The notes under the pieces are model-generated. The model was not told the origin of the DNA, did not search any database, and saw nothing but the letters and a program-made list of their open reading frames with translations. A program made the position numbers and the translations under genes. A DNA stretch of 64,000 nt from Betaproteobacteria bacterium UBA2592 (GTDB taxonomy: Bacteria; Pseudomonadota; Gammaproteobacteria; Burkholderiales; Rhodocyclaceae), in contig DDKS01000067.1 of the NCBI GenBank assembly GCA_002340095.1, positions 22,617-86,616 on the forward strand, read 5' to 3'. Shown piece by piece: positions 31,524 to 40,606 of this stretch. Every line of letters starts with the position of its first letter. Position 1 is the first letter of the stretch.

Positions 31524-34245
31524 GGGGTCTCTCCTCCCGTTGTTCTGTTTTCGTTCCATCCTTTTTCCGGGGCAGCTCGAAGATGAAGACCGCTCCCTGG
31601 CCAAGCTCGCTTTCCACCCACAAGCGCCCCCCGAAATATTCGACGATCTGCCGGCTGATGGGCAGTCCCAGGCCAGTGCCCTTGGGCTTGTCCGTCAGGG
31701 TGTTGCCGCCCTGGCGGAAACGCTCGAAGATGAATTCCTTTTCCTCGGGTCCGATGCCCGGCCCGTTGTCACGGACGGAAACCCGCACCCGGTCAGCGGT
31801 GCATTCCAGGGTCACTGTCACCTGCCCGGCACCGGCCGGCACAAACTTCACAGCGTTGGAAAGCAGGTTGATCATCACCTGGGTGAGCCGGTCCTGATCC
31901 GCCATCACCAGCACCGGCTGGTCTGGGCAATCCAGCCGCAGCGCCACGGCTTTGTCCCGGAACAACTGCTCCATGGCGGTGGCCGCATGCCGGATCAGGG
32001 CGGGCAGATCGACCTGGCTGGCCGTCCAGTCGGCCCGTCCGGATTCGAGCTTGGCCAGATCGAGGATCTGATTGATCAGCCGGGTCAGGCGCTCGGTCTC
32101 CGTCACGATGATACCGAGAAAACGCTGACGGTCCACCACCTCCATCCCCGGATCATCGGCCAACAATTCGGAAAAGGCCCGGATGGACGTCAGGGGAGTA
32201 CGCAGCTCGTGGGTGACGGTGGAAACGAAATCATCCTTGAGCCGGTCCAGCTCCCGCAGCTGGGCGTTGGCGGCACGCAATTCCCGGGTGGCGGCCTCCA
32301 GCTCCCGGGACTTCTTCTCCAGTTCGCGGCTGTAGGCGCGGATCTGGGAGGCCTCGTCGAGGATGTTGAGCACTTCGTCCAGATCCAACGCTTCTTCCTC
32401 CACCACCGAAGCCAGCACCACCCGGGCGCTGGCAGAACCAATGGCACCGGCCAGCTGGGCTTCGGCAAAGCGCACCAGTTCGGCATCCACCTCGCGGTTT
32501 TCCAGCTGAGTCAGCCCCCGCTTGCGGGCATAGGACTGCAGCTGCTGCCGGGCCCGCTCTGGCCCCAGGAAGCGTTCGAGCAGCCCGGCCAGGGCCTGGT
32601 AGGAAGCACGGCCGCGCCAGAGCAGCCGGCTGGCCTGGGTGACGCGGCGCTGAAACACATCCACGAACAGGTTGGCCTGGCCAGCCTCCACGGCATCGGG
32701 ACGAACGGTCAGGGAAACCAGCACGTACAGGCCCAGGTTGAAGAACAGGCTCCAGAAGAGGCAGTGGGAAATTTCGTCAAACCCCTCGAGACCAAACAGG
32801 GCATGGGCCCGGAGCCACTCGATGCCCCACAGGCCCTGGCTGACGAAATCGCCGGAAATCCAGCCCGACTTGGCGAAGGAAGGCAGCAGCAGGGTATAGC
32901 CCCAGATCAGGAAACCGGCGAGCAGGCCGGCCAGGGCCCCGGCCCGGTTGCCCTGCTTCCAGTACATGCCGCCGAACAGGGCGGGGGCGAACTGGGCCAC
33001 GGCGGAGAAGGAGATCAGGCCAATGCCCACCAGGGCGTGGGCTTCGCCGGCCGCGCGGAAATAAATGTAGCCCAGGAGCAGAATGAGGGCGATGGCAACC
33101 CGGCGGATGTTGAGCAGCAGACGCGACAGGTCTGAACGCTGCTCCAGGCCCAGGGCCCGCACCCGCAGCAGGGCGGGCATGACCAGATCGTTACAGACCA
33201 TGGTGGACAGGGCGATGGTCTCGACGATCACCATGCCCGTGGCCGCCGAAAGGCCGCCAATGAAGGCCAGCAGGGCCAGGGATTCCCGGCCCTGGGAGAG
33301 GGGCAGACTGAGGACAAAGGTGTCGCCGTTGCCGGGCATCCCCTGCAGCAGACCGGCCAGGGCGATGGGCAGGACAAAGATGTTGATGAGCAGCAGATAG
33401 AGGGGAAAGAGCCAGACCGACCGACGCAAGTGCCCTTCGTCCACATTCTCCACCACCATGATCTGGAACTGGCGCGGCAGAAGGATGATGGCCAGCGCCG
33501 ACAGCAACACGAGTGACGTCCAGCTCGCCAGGCTGGGCTCCAGCCCCAGCAGCCGGGACAGTTCCGGCACGGCCGCCGCTCGGGCAAAGATGTCACCAAA
33601 CCCATCGTACAAGACGAAGGTAACAAACATCCCCACGGCCAGGAAGGCTAGCAGCTTGACGAGGGACTCGAAAGCAATGGCCGCCACCATACCCTCGTGC
33701 CGCTCGGTGGCATCCAGGTGCCGGGTGCCGAACAGGATGGTGAACGCAGCCAGGGCAATGGCGATCACCGCCGTGGTATCCAGTCCCAACAGCGAGACTC
33801 CTTGCCCATGCGGGAAAAGAACTTGCAGACTCGAGGCAATCGCTTTGAGCTGCAAGGCGATGTAAGGCACGATGCCGATCACGGCAATCACGGTTACAAG
33901 GCCGGCCAAAGATTGGCATTTGCCATAACGGGCTGCGATGAAGTCAGCAATGGAGGTGAGGCGTTCCCGCTTGCTGATGCGGATGATCTTCAAGATCACC
34001 GGCACGAGCATGAGCATGAGGGTAGGCCCGAGATAGATGGTAAGAAAGCCCAGCCCACCGGATGCAGCCCGGCCTACGCTGCCGTAAAAGGTCCACGAAG
34101 TGCAGTAAACCGCCAGGGACAAAGCATAGACATTTGCGGTAATGATCGACCGTCCCTGATCGGCACGTCGGTCGCCAAAGCGGGCAATGGCGAACAGCAG
34201 GAGCAGGTAGCCCACCGCCAGAAGGAAGACGGCCCAGGGACTCAT
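31495..34245 (-). CDS. SSS symporter-histidine kinase hybrid (CbrA/CrbS-like)
   Basis: A 916-residue sensor. The N-terminal 500 residues form a sodium:solute symporter-like domain with about 13 helices (ANVYALSLAVYCTSWTFYG, FGTRHLDATERHEGM), then a long coiled linker, and a complete histidine kinase: H-box VTHELRTPLTS near residue 680, N-box NLLSNAVKFV, G1 DNGPGIG, F-box ERFRQGG and G2 GTGLGLPISRQIV. It resembles CbrA and CrbS, which control carbon use and acetate activation (acs). The ATG at 34245 follows a GTG one codon earlier. Position next to acs fits acetate sensing; the ligand is not proven. Confidence 0.92.
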   Translation of the reverse strand: MSPWAVFLLAVGYLLLLFAIARFGDRRADQGRSIITANVYALSLAVYCTSWTFYGSVGRAASGGLGFLTIYLGPTLMLMLVPVILKIIRISKRERLTSIADFIAARYGKCQSLAGLVTVIAVIGIVPYIALQLKAIASSLQVLFPHGQGVSLLGLDTTAVIAIALAAFTILFGTRHLDATERHEGMVAAIAFESLVKLLAFLAVGMFVTFVLYDGFGDIFARAAAVPELSRLLGLEPSLASWTSLVLLSALAIILLPRQFQIMVVENVDEGHLRRSVWLFPLYLLLINIFVLPIALAGLLQGMPGNGDTFVLSLPLSQGRESLALLAFIGGLSAATGMVIVETIALSTMVCNDLVMPALLRVRALGLEQRSDLSRLLLNIRRVAIALILLLGYIYFRAAGEAHALVGIGLISFSAVAQFAPALFGGMYWKQGNRAGALAGLLAGFLIWGYTLLLPSFAKSGWISGDFVSQGLWGIEWLRAHALFGLEGFDEISHCLFWSLFFNLGLYVLVSLTVRPDAVEAGQANLFVDVFQRRVTQASRLLWRGRASYQALAGLLERFLGPERARQQLQSYARKRGLTQLENREVDAELVRFAEAQLAGAIGSASARVVLASVVEEEALDLDEVLNILDEASQIRAYSRELEKKSRELEAATRELRAANAQLRELDRLKDDFVSTVTHELRTPLTSIRAFSELLADDPGMEVVDRQRFLGIIVTETERLTRLINQILDLAKLESGRADWTASQVDLPALIRHAATAMEQLFRDKAVALRLDCPDQPVLVMADQDRLTQVMINLLSNAVKFVPAGAGQVTVTLECTADRVRVSVRDNGPGIGPEEKEFIFERFRQGGNTLTDKPKGTGLGLPISRQIVEYFGGRLWVESELGQGAVFIFELPRKKDGTKTEQREERPHDPQDPDRR

Positions 34246-34254
34246 CACGGCGGC

Positions 34255-34443
34255 TCAACCCCGGGGGCCTTCGGACACCCAGGCCGCCAGGGCGATGAGA
34301 ATCGCCCAGGCTCCGAACAGATAAAGGCCGGGCCCCGCCCCGCCATCCCCCGCCTGGACATGCAACATTGGAGGATTGAAAAGCACCAGGCCGAGAAGGG
34401 CCAGGGCCACCAGGCGCTGCCGTTCGATGTTGAATCGCCCCAT
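34255..34443 (-). CDS. small single-pass or two-pass membrane protein
   Basis: A 62-residue hydrophobic protein, function not recognised. MGRFNIERQRLVALALLGLV begins with a short basic cytoplasmic segment, followed by one helix, a glycine-rich turn (QAGDGGAGPG) and a second helix (LYLFGAWAILIALAAWV). It ends 9 bp before the symporter-kinase gene and lies downstream of acs on the same strand. By analogy with the DUF4212 small subunit of the symporter, it may be an accessory subunit of the sensor; this is inference from position and topology only. Confidence 0.65.
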   Translation of the reverse strand: MGRFNIERQRLVALALLGLVLFNPPMLHVQAGDGGAGPGLYLFGAWAILIALAAWVSEGPRG

Positions 34444-34629
34444 CAGTTTCCTTCCCGGAAAATACAGACGAAAACGGCCGACGCACGCATGCGCCGGCCG
34501 CTTCGGGCGCCACGCAGGGCGTGGCCGCCATTGGGACACCCGGACTGCTGATAGGTGCCCATGTCTCTCTCCTGCCTCCTTATCAGTGTGTTTCAGACGG
34601 GCATGGGCAGAATGCCCGCCTGGAATCCG

Positions 34630-34680
34630 CTTCCCGGCGCGGAGCCGGGGAAGCTTCCGGGATCCATGGACCCCGGAAGC
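34630..34680. repeat. pair of GC-rich hairpins downstream of acs
   Basis: Two consecutive inverted repeats: CTTCCCGGC / GCCGGGGAAG and GCTTCCGGG / CCCGGAAGC with a 10-base loop. They directly follow the acs stop codon. No T-tract follows on the acs strand, so they may be a transcript-stabilising or attenuating element and not a classical terminator. Confidence 0.5.
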
Positions 34681-34683
34681 GGG

Positions 34684-36651
34684 TCAGCCCTTGAGCTGCT
34701 CCAGGATGGCCGGGTTTTCCAGGGTGGAAGTATCCTGGGTGACTTCCTCGCCCTTGGCCAGGGAACGCAGCAGACGACGCATGATCTTGCCGGAACGGGT
34801 CTTGGGCAGGTTGTCGCCGAAGCGGATGTCCTTCGGCTTGGCGATGGGACCGATTTCCTTGCCCACCCAGTCCTGCAGTTCCTTGATGATCTTCTTGGCT
34901 TCGTCGCCGGTCGGACGGGCCCGCTTGAGCACCACGAAGGCCACGATGGCTTCGCCGGTCAAGTCGTCGGGACGCCCCACCACGGCGGCTTCGGCCACGA
35001 GTTCGTGCGCCACCAGGGCGGATTCGATTTCCATGGTGCCCATGCGGTGGCCAGACACGTTGAGCACATCGTCGATACGGCCGGTGATAGTGAAGTAACC
35101 GGTCTTGGCATCACGGATGGCGCCATCGCCTGCCAGATACAGGCGACCACCCAGATCCTCGGGGTAGTAGGACTTCTTGAACCGCTCGGGATCGCCCCAG
35201 ATGGTACGGATCATGGAAGGCCAGGGCTTCTTGACCACCAGGATACCGCCCTGACCCCAGGGCACATCGGAACCCGTCTCGTCCACCACTGCGGCCTGGA
35301 TGCCGGGGAAGGGCAGCGTGCAGGAACCAGGCACCAGAGGGGTTGCACCGGGCATCGGAGTAATCATGTGCCCCCCCGTCTCGGTCTGCCAGAAGGTATC
35401 GACGATGGGGCAACGACCACCGCCCACATTCTGGTAGTACCACTCCCAGGCAGCGGGATTGATGGGCTCACCCACGGAACCCAGCAGGCGCAGACTGGAC
35501 AGGTCGTAGTTCTTGGGATGCACGGCGGGGTTGGCATCGGCCGCCTTGATCAGGGAACGGATGGCGGTCGGCGCAGTATAGAAGATGGTGGCCTTGTGGT
35601 CCTGGATCATCCTCCAGAAACGGCCGGCGTCCGGATAGGTGGGCACGCCTTCGAACACGACCTCGGTGGCACCGCAGGCCAGGGGGCCGTAAGTGATGTA
35701 GGTGTGACCAGTGACCCAGCCGATATCGGCGGTACACCAGAAGACATCGGAAGGCTTGATGTCGAAGGTGTATTTCATGGTCAGAATGGCATGCAGCAAG
35801 TAACCACCGCTGGAGTGCTGCACTCCCTTGGGTTTGCCGGTGGAACCGGATGTGTAGAGCAGGAACAGGGGATGTTCGGCCTCGACCCACTCGGGCTCGC
35901 AGGTATCGGGCTGATTGGCCAGACCTTCGTGCAGCCACTCGTCACGGCCAGGCACCATATTCACTTCGGCACCGGTGCGCTTGAAGACGATGACATGCTT
36001 GACGGACTCGCAGCCGCCCATGGAGAAAGCCTCGTCGGCGATGGGCTTCAGGGGAATGGACTTGCCGCCGCGGAACTGGCCATCGGAGGTGATCAGCACA
36101 ACAGCGCCAGCATCGTTGATACGGTCGCGCAGGGACTGGGCGGAGAAACCGCCGAAGACGACGGAATGGGTGGCGCCAATGCGGGCGCAGGCCTGCATGG
36201 CGACGACGCCCTCGATCGTCATGGGCAGATAGATGACGACGCGATCACCCTTCTTGACCCCCTTGCTTTTGAGCAGGTTGGCCATCTTGCAGACGCGGAC
36301 CAGCAGTTCCTTGTAGGTCACCTTGGTGACCTGGCCGTCATCAGCCTCGAAAATGATGGCGGTTTTGTCGCCGTTACCAGCCTCGATGTTGCGATCCAGA
36401 CAGTTATAGGAGACGTTCAGCTTGCCATCGGAGAACCACTTGTAAAAAGGCGCATCGGACTCATCCAGCACCTGGGTGAAGGGGGTCTGCCAGCTCACCA
36501 GTTCCCGTGCATGGCGGGCCCAGTAGCCTTCGTAATCCTGTTCCGCCTCCGCGCACAGCGCCTTGTAGGCATCCATCCCGGAAACAGCTGCATTCTTCAC
36601 GAACTCGGGGGACGGATAGTAAAGCTGCACGGATTCATTCGACATAGACAT
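34684..36651 (-). CDS. acs: acetyl-CoA synthetase (AMP-forming)
   Basis: A 655-residue Acs that activates acetate to acetyl-CoA through acetyl-AMP. The adenylate-forming motifs are LLYTSGSTGKPKGVQHSSGG, TFWQTETGGHM, and the C-terminal A10 motif PKTRSGKIMRRLLR, whose Lys is the catalytic residue inactivated by acetylation in this family. Length is typical. First gene of the leftward acetate locus; about 300 bp of non-coding DNA separate it from the divergent fumarase. A Pat-type lysine acetyltransferase encoded at 52721 could control this enzyme. ATG at 36651 used; 36645 is possible. Confidence 0.97.
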   Translation of the reverse strand: MSMSNESVQLYYPSPEFVKNAAVSGMDAYKALCAEAEQDYEGYWARHARELVSWQTPFTQVLDESDAPFYKWFSDGKLNVSYNCLDRNIEAGNGDKTAIIFEADDGQVTKVTYKELLVRVCKMANLLKSKGVKKGDRVVIYLPMTIEGVVAMQACARIGATHSVVFGGFSAQSLRDRINDAGAVVLITSDGQFRGGKSIPLKPIADEAFSMGGCESVKHVIVFKRTGAEVNMVPGRDEWLHEGLANQPDTCEPEWVEAEHPLFLLYTSGSTGKPKGVQHSSGGYLLHAILTMKYTFDIKPSDVFWCTADIGWVTGHTYITYGPLACGATEVVFEGVPTYPDAGRFWRMIQDHKATIFYTAPTAIRSLIKAADANPAVHPKNYDLSSLRLLGSVGEPINPAAWEWYYQNVGGGRCPIVDTFWQTETGGHMITPMPGATPLVPGSCTLPFPGIQAAVVDETGSDVPWGQGGILVVKKPWPSMIRTIWGDPERFKKSYYPEDLGGRLYLAGDGAIRDAKTGYFTITGRIDDVLNVSGHRMGTMEIESALVAHELVAEAAVVGRPDDLTGEAIVAFVVLKRARPTGDEAKKIIKELQDWVGKEIGPIAKPKDIRFGDNLPKTRSGKIMRRLLRSLAKGEEVTQDTSTLENPAILEQLKG

Positions 36652-36955
36652 TCTCCTCTGCGGTATAGGTATCGGGTGATACTTCGGATGAACTGCATAA
36701 ACAGACGTTTTCGCAGCATTAGACTCAGATAATCTTACAAAGCGCTTACACTTTCACGCTGCAGCGCAGCATCTGCGCGGCTTGCAGGGCCGCAGCAGCC
36801 CATGGCGCTCATGATAAAATCCGGCCCGCCCTGCCCCGCATCCTTCGCGACACCCATGACGCCGGCGCCCCCGGCCATGGATCCCGCCGTGGGCGGGATC
36901 GCCGGACGACGGCCCGGAAAGCCCCCCCCGCAACGACCATCACGGAGATAAGCAC
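36652..36955. other. divergent acs-fumarase intergenic region
   Basis: About 304 bp without a gene. It must hold the promoters for both directions. AT-rich stretches (GATAATCTTACAAAG near 36728; TGATAAAAT near 36810) are candidate -10 regions, but no convincing -35 spacing or operator symmetry was found. Confidence 0.5.
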
Positions 36956-38476
36956 ATGACAAGTATCCGCCAGGAAGACCTGATCCAGTCCATCGCCGAC
37001 GCCTTCCAGTACATCAGCTACTACCATCCCCTGGACTACATCAAGGCCCTGGGCGAAGCCTACGAGCGTGAGGAATCCCCCGCCGCCAAGGATGCGATTG
37101 CCCAGATCCTGACCAATTCCCGCATGGCTGCTGAAGGCCACCGCCCCATCTGCCAGGATACCGGCATCGGCATGGTCTTCCTCAAGGTCGGCATGAACGT
37201 GCGCTGGGACGATGCCACCATGAGCCTGCAGGAGATGGTCAACGAAGGCGTGCGCCGTGCCTACGCCAATCCGGACAACCCGCTGCGCGCCTCGGTGCTG
37301 GCCGACCCGGCCGGTGCCCGCAAGAACACCAAGGACAACACCCCGGCCGTCGTGCATTACGAGATCGTCCCCGGCGACCACGTGGAAGTCATCTGCGCCG
37401 CCAAGGGGGGCGGCTCGGAAGCCAAATCCAAGTTCGCCATGCTCAACCCGTCCGACGACCTGGTTGACTGGGTGCTGAAGAAGATTCCGGAAATGGGCGC
37501 CGGCTGGTGCCCGCCGGGCATCATCGGCATCGGCATCGGTGGCACGCCGGAAAAGGCCATGCTGCTGGCCAAGGAATCGATCATGGCGCCGGTGGACATC
37601 CACGAATTGAAGGCTCGCGGCCCGAAGAACCGCGCCGAGGAACTCCGTCTCGAGCTGTACGAAAAGATCAACGCGCTGGGCGTTGGCGCCCAGGGTCTGG
37701 GCGGCCTGACCACCGTGCTCGACGTCAAGGTGCTCGACTACCCTTGCCACGCGGCCAACCTGCCGGTCGCGCTGGTGCCGAACTGCGCCGCCACACGCCA
37801 CTGCCACTTCCATCTGGATGGCTCCGGCCCGGCCAGGCTCGAACCGCCCAAGCTCTCCGACTGGCCGGCCGTGACCTGGACACCGGATATCAAGTCGGCG
37901 ACCCGCGTCAATCTCGACACCCTGACCAAGGACGAAGTCGCCTCCTGGAAGGTCGGCCAGAAGCTGCTCTTGAACGGCAAGATGCTCACCGGCCGCGATG
38001 CCGCGCACAAGCGCATCCAGGACATGCTGGCCAAGGGTGAGAAGCTGCCGGTCGATTTCACCAACCGCGTCATCTACTATGTTGGCCCGGTCGATCCGGT
38101 GCGCGACGAAGTCGTCGGCCCGGCCGGTCCGACCACCGCCACCCGCATGGACAAGTTCACCCGCATGATGCTGGAAAAAACCGGCCTCATCTCGATGATC
38201 GGCAAATCCGAGCGCGGTCCGGTCGCCATCGAGGCGATCAAGGACAACAAGTCGGCCTACCTGATGGCCGTGGGCGGCGCCGCCTACCTCGTGGCCAAGG
38301 CGATCAAGTCGGCCAAGGTGGTGGGATTCGAGGATCTGGGCATGGAAGCGATTTACGAGTTCGAAGTGCAGGACATGCCGGTGACGGTGGCGGTGGACTC
38401 CACCGGTGCGAACGTCCATGAAAGCGGCCCGAAGGAATGGCAGATCAAGATCGGCAAGATTCCGGTCAAGGCCTGA
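36956..38476 (+). CDS. fumarate hydratase, class I (iron-sulfur)
   Basis: A 506-residue single-chain class I fumarase converting fumarate to malate in the TCA cycle, with a [4Fe-4S] cluster. Cysteine-containing conserved segments are GHRPICQDTGIGM, GAGWCPPGIIGIGIGG and LVPNCAATRHCHFH; PVDIHELK and GPTTATRMDKF (C-terminal beta-domain) also fit FumA/FumB. Both alpha and beta domains are in one chain, as in E. coli FumA. Its codon usage looks slightly different from the neighbours but the gene is intact. Followed by a clear terminator. Confidence 0.94.
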   Translation: MTSIRQEDLIQSIADAFQYISYYHPLDYIKALGEAYEREESPAAKDAIAQILTNSRMAAEGHRPICQDTGIGMVFLKVGMNVRWDDATMSLQEMVNEGVRRAYANPDNPLRASVLADPAGARKNTKDNTPAVVHYEIVPGDHVEVICAAKGGGSEAKSKFAMLNPSDDLVDWVLKKIPEMGAGWCPPGIIGIGIGGTPEKAMLLAKESIMAPVDIHELKARGPKNRAEELRLELYEKINALGVGAQGLGGLTTVLDVKVLDYPCHAANLPVALVPNCAATRHCHFHLDGSGPARLEPPKLSDWPAVTWTPDIKSATRVNLDTLTKDEVASWKVGQKLLLNGKMLTGRDAAHKRIQDMLAKGEKLPVDFTNRVIYYVGPVDPVRDEVVGPAGPTTATRMDKFTRMMLEKTGLISMIGKSERGPVAIEAIKDNKSAYLMAVGGAAYLVAKAIKSAKVVGFEDLGMEAIYEFEVQDMPVTVAVDSTGANVHESGPKEWQIKIGKIPVKA

Positions 38477-38492
38477 GCGCTCCGCTCCCACC

Positions 38493-38520
38493 AGGCCCGC
38501 CCCGCCCGGCGGGCCTTTTT
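38493..38520 (+). terminator. Rho-independent terminator of fumarase gene
   Basis: Perfect stem AGGCCCGCC / GGCGGGCCT with a six-base loop, followed by TTTTT, 17 bp after the fumarase stop codon. Confidence 0.88.
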
Positions 38521-38580
38521 CATGGGACCTCGCCCCTTCACGATCCAGAAGGAACTCCCTCCTTTCACACCCCCATCGCC

Positions 38581-38940
38581 ATGGACATCCAACGTCACGG
38601 AACCACCCGCCGTTATTCCGATTTCGTCTGCCACGCAGGCACCGTCTATCTGGTGGAAGTGCCACCGGACCCCACGGCCGACATCCGCACCCAGACCCGG
38701 GAAACCCTGGCCAGCCTCGAACGGCTGCTGGCCCAGGCCGGCAGCGACAAGTCGCGCCTGCTGCTGGCCACCCTCTATCTGCGCGACATGGCCGATTACG
38801 AGGCCATGAACGAAGTCTGGGACGCCTGGCTTCCTGCCGGCACAGCCCCGGCCCGGGCCTGCGTGCAGGCAAAACTGGCCCATCCGGATTACCGGGTCGA
38901 AATCGTGCTCATCGCCGCCCAGAACCGCCAGCCCGCCTGA
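38581..38940 (+). CDS. RidA/YjgF/UK114 family protein
   Basis: A 119-residue member of the Rid family; RidA hydrolyses reactive enamine/imine intermediates to ketoacids. HAGTVYLVEVPPDPTADI, QTRETLASLERLLAQAGSDKSRLL and the C-terminal CVQAKLAHPDYRVEIVLIAA fit. The arginine that binds substrate carboxylate in RidA (R in P-A-R-A-C) is present as APARACVQ, though the C-terminal sequence suggests a Rid2/3-type paralogue. ATG at 38581 used; the open frame runs back into the fumarase gene but without homology. Confidence 0.88.
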   Translation: MDIQRHGTTRRYSDFVCHAGTVYLVEVPPDPTADIRTQTRETLASLERLLAQAGSDKSRLLLATLYLRDMADYEAMNEVWDAWLPAGTAPARACVQAKLAHPDYRVEIVLIAAQNRQPA

Positions 38941-38950
38941 GACACAAGGC

Positions 38951-39895
38951 TCAGCCCCCGCTCCTGAGGGGCTTCCCGGGACCATGCACGCGCACTTGCC
39001 CCGGTCCGGCCGCCCTGGCCTCTTCCAGCCGGCACAGGGCCAGATGCAGCAGCGACTCGCCGGAAAGCCCACCGTCCTCGGGACGGCTGGCTGCCCCGGC
39101 GCTGAAAGACAAGGGCACCAACCGCCCCTGCACCACGATGCGGGCGGATGCGGCGCTGCGGGCCACCCGACTGGCAAAGGCAGCGCACTGATCAAGGCGA
39201 TGGCAGCGGGTGGCAATGGCAAAACAGCCGGGCCGGTAGTGGCCGATGATGTCGCCCCCCGTGAGCTTGCTCTGCACCAGCCGGGCAAAACGCTCCGTGA
39301 TGCGGGCGGCGACAGCCTTGCCGAAGCTGGTTTCCAGACCCGCGTAGCCATCCGCCTCGAAAACCAGGATGGCCCCGGTGTCCCCGGGGCTGGCCAGCAT
39401 GCGCTGGATCCCCGTTTCCAGCAGGGTGCGGGACAGCAGCCCGGCATCCCTGAAGCCCATCCCGCCCTTGCCGGAGCGGGCGGGAATGGATGGCGGCATC
39501 TCGCCCCTGGCAGCTTCCCCGGCCGTTGCCCGGTGGGGAGCCAGCCGTTCCAGGATTGCGGCCTTTTCGGTGCCATTGAGGATGTAGCCGTCAAGCCCCA
39601 GTTTTTCCGCCTCCGGAAGGATCTCGGCAATCCGGGTCTCCGAACCCACGAAATAAAAAGGAAGTTGTTTGAGGCGCTTGAGCTTGCTGCGGCGCAGGCG
39701 CTCCAGCAGATCAAGCCCCTTGAGCCGGGACACATCCGGCCCGGCGATGACGCAAGTCACATCGTGGTCGAGAACCAGGGTCTGCCATGCCGATTCGCCA
39801 TCCAGCGCCTCGACGATCTGAAAATCCCCGGCCAGATGCCGGGCCAGGGTACCGCGCACAACCCTGGATTGATGCACGAGCAATATCTTTCTCAT
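38951..39895 (-). CDS. response regulator with degenerate GGDEF domain
   Basis: A 314-residue protein with an N-terminal receiver-like domain (MRKILLVHQSRVVRGTLARHL) and a C-terminal GGDEF-like domain. The phosphorylation region reads CVIAGPDVSRLKGLDLLERL, so an Asp may be present, but the acidic pair typical of position 10-12 is HQ. The GGDEF active site is replaced (HYRPGCFAIA where RYGGDEFxxx is expected), so diguanylate cyclase activity is unlikely; it may bind c-di-GMP or a partner protein. It is convergent with ridA-like and lies downstream of tRNA-Val. Role unknown. Confidence 0.8.
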   Translation of the reverse strand: MRKILLVHQSRVVRGTLARHLAGDFQIVEALDGESAWQTLVLDHDVTCVIAGPDVSRLKGLDLLERLRRSKLKRLKQLPFYFVGSETRIAEILPEAEKLGLDGYILNGTEKAAILERLAPHRATAGEAARGEMPPSIPARSGKGGMGFRDAGLLSRTLLETGIQRMLASPGDTGAILVFEADGYAGLETSFGKAVAARITERFARLVQSKLTGGDIIGHYRPGCFAIATRCHRLDQCAAFASRVARSAASARIVVQGRLVPLSFSAGAASRPEDGGLSGESLLHLALCRLEEARAAGPGQVRVHGPGKPLRSGG

Positions 39896-40045
39896 ACAAA
39901 GTCATAAAGCAAAATCTGACTGAATTCCAGCCCTGAAAGGCGCTGTCCATTTTGCATGCGCCACAATCCGCCCGACAGTTTAATGCATATGGAATCAAAG
40001 GAGGAAGATCGGGAGACGCGCGGAGGCTCCCGAGCCGGAAAAGGA

Positions 40046-40079
40046 AAACCCCGCCGGCTCAGGAAGCCGACGGGGTTTA
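40046..40079 (-). terminator. terminator of the hupB-tRNA-Val transcript
   Basis: Inverted repeat ACCCCG-C-CGGCT / AGCCG-A-CGGGGT (one mismatch) with T-rich bases on the minus strand, directly after tRNA-Val. Confidence 0.7.
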
Positions 40080-40081
40080 TC

Positions 40082-40157
40082 TGGTGGGTGCTGACGGGGT
40101 CGAACCGCCGACATTCGCCTTGTAAGGGCGACGCTCTACCAACTGAGCTAAGCACCC
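40082..40157 (-). tRNA. tRNA-Val (UAC)
   Basis: A 76-nt tRNA with encoded CCA on the minus strand. Acceptor GGGTGCT, D-loop AGCTCAGTTGGTAGAGC, anticodon loop CTTACAA giving TAC, and T-loop GTTCGAC. It starts only 7 bp after the hupB stop, so it is probably processed from the hupB transcript. Confidence 0.97.
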
Positions 40158-40164
40158 GAATGCA

Positions 40165-40437
40165 TTAGTTTACCGCGTCTTTGAGCGCCTTGCCAGCACG
40201 GAACTTGGGAACCTTGGCGGATTTGATCTTGATGGCAGCGCCAGTCCTGGGATTGCGGCCACTACGGGCAGCCCGTTCACCCACGTAGAATGTGCCAAAG
40301 CCCACCAGCGTCAGCATCTCGCCGCCCTTGAGTGCCTTGGTCACGGCAGAGATGGTGGCATCGAGCGCACGACCCGCGGCAGCCTTGGAAATGTCGGCTT
40401 CAGCAGCGATTGCATCAATCAATTCGGATTTATTCAC
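40165..40437 (-). CDS. hupB: DNA-binding protein HU-beta
   Basis: A 90-residue histone-like HU subunit that bends and compacts DNA. MNKSELIDAIAAEADISKAA and the beta-arm segment GFGTFYVGERAARSGRNPRTG are diagnostic, with PKFRAGKALKDAVN at the C-terminus. It lies downstream of lon in the conserved order clpX-lon-hupB, followed by tRNA-Val. No separate terminator is visible between hupB and the tRNA. Confidence 0.97.
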   Translation of the reverse strand: MNKSELIDAIAAEADISKAAAGRALDATISAVTKALKGGEMLTLVGFGTFYVGERAARSGRNPRTGAAIKIKSAKVPKFRAGKALKDAVN

Positions 40438-40606
40438 TTAAGACCCCCTCTTTGGTTGGAATCAAACGGATGACAACCTGCACGGCGCTTTATATCCCCC
40501 GCAAAAGTACCGTGTCAAGCAAATTGCAGAGCCGACGGACACATCCGGCAAAGCCGCCCAGGACTGGCCGGATGCGCTGATCCGGCCAGCAGCTCCGGCG
40601 GACGTT

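Noticed and set aside
36652..36955. Specific promoters for acs and fumarase
   Set aside because: No -35/-10 pair with acceptable spacing was found in either direction.
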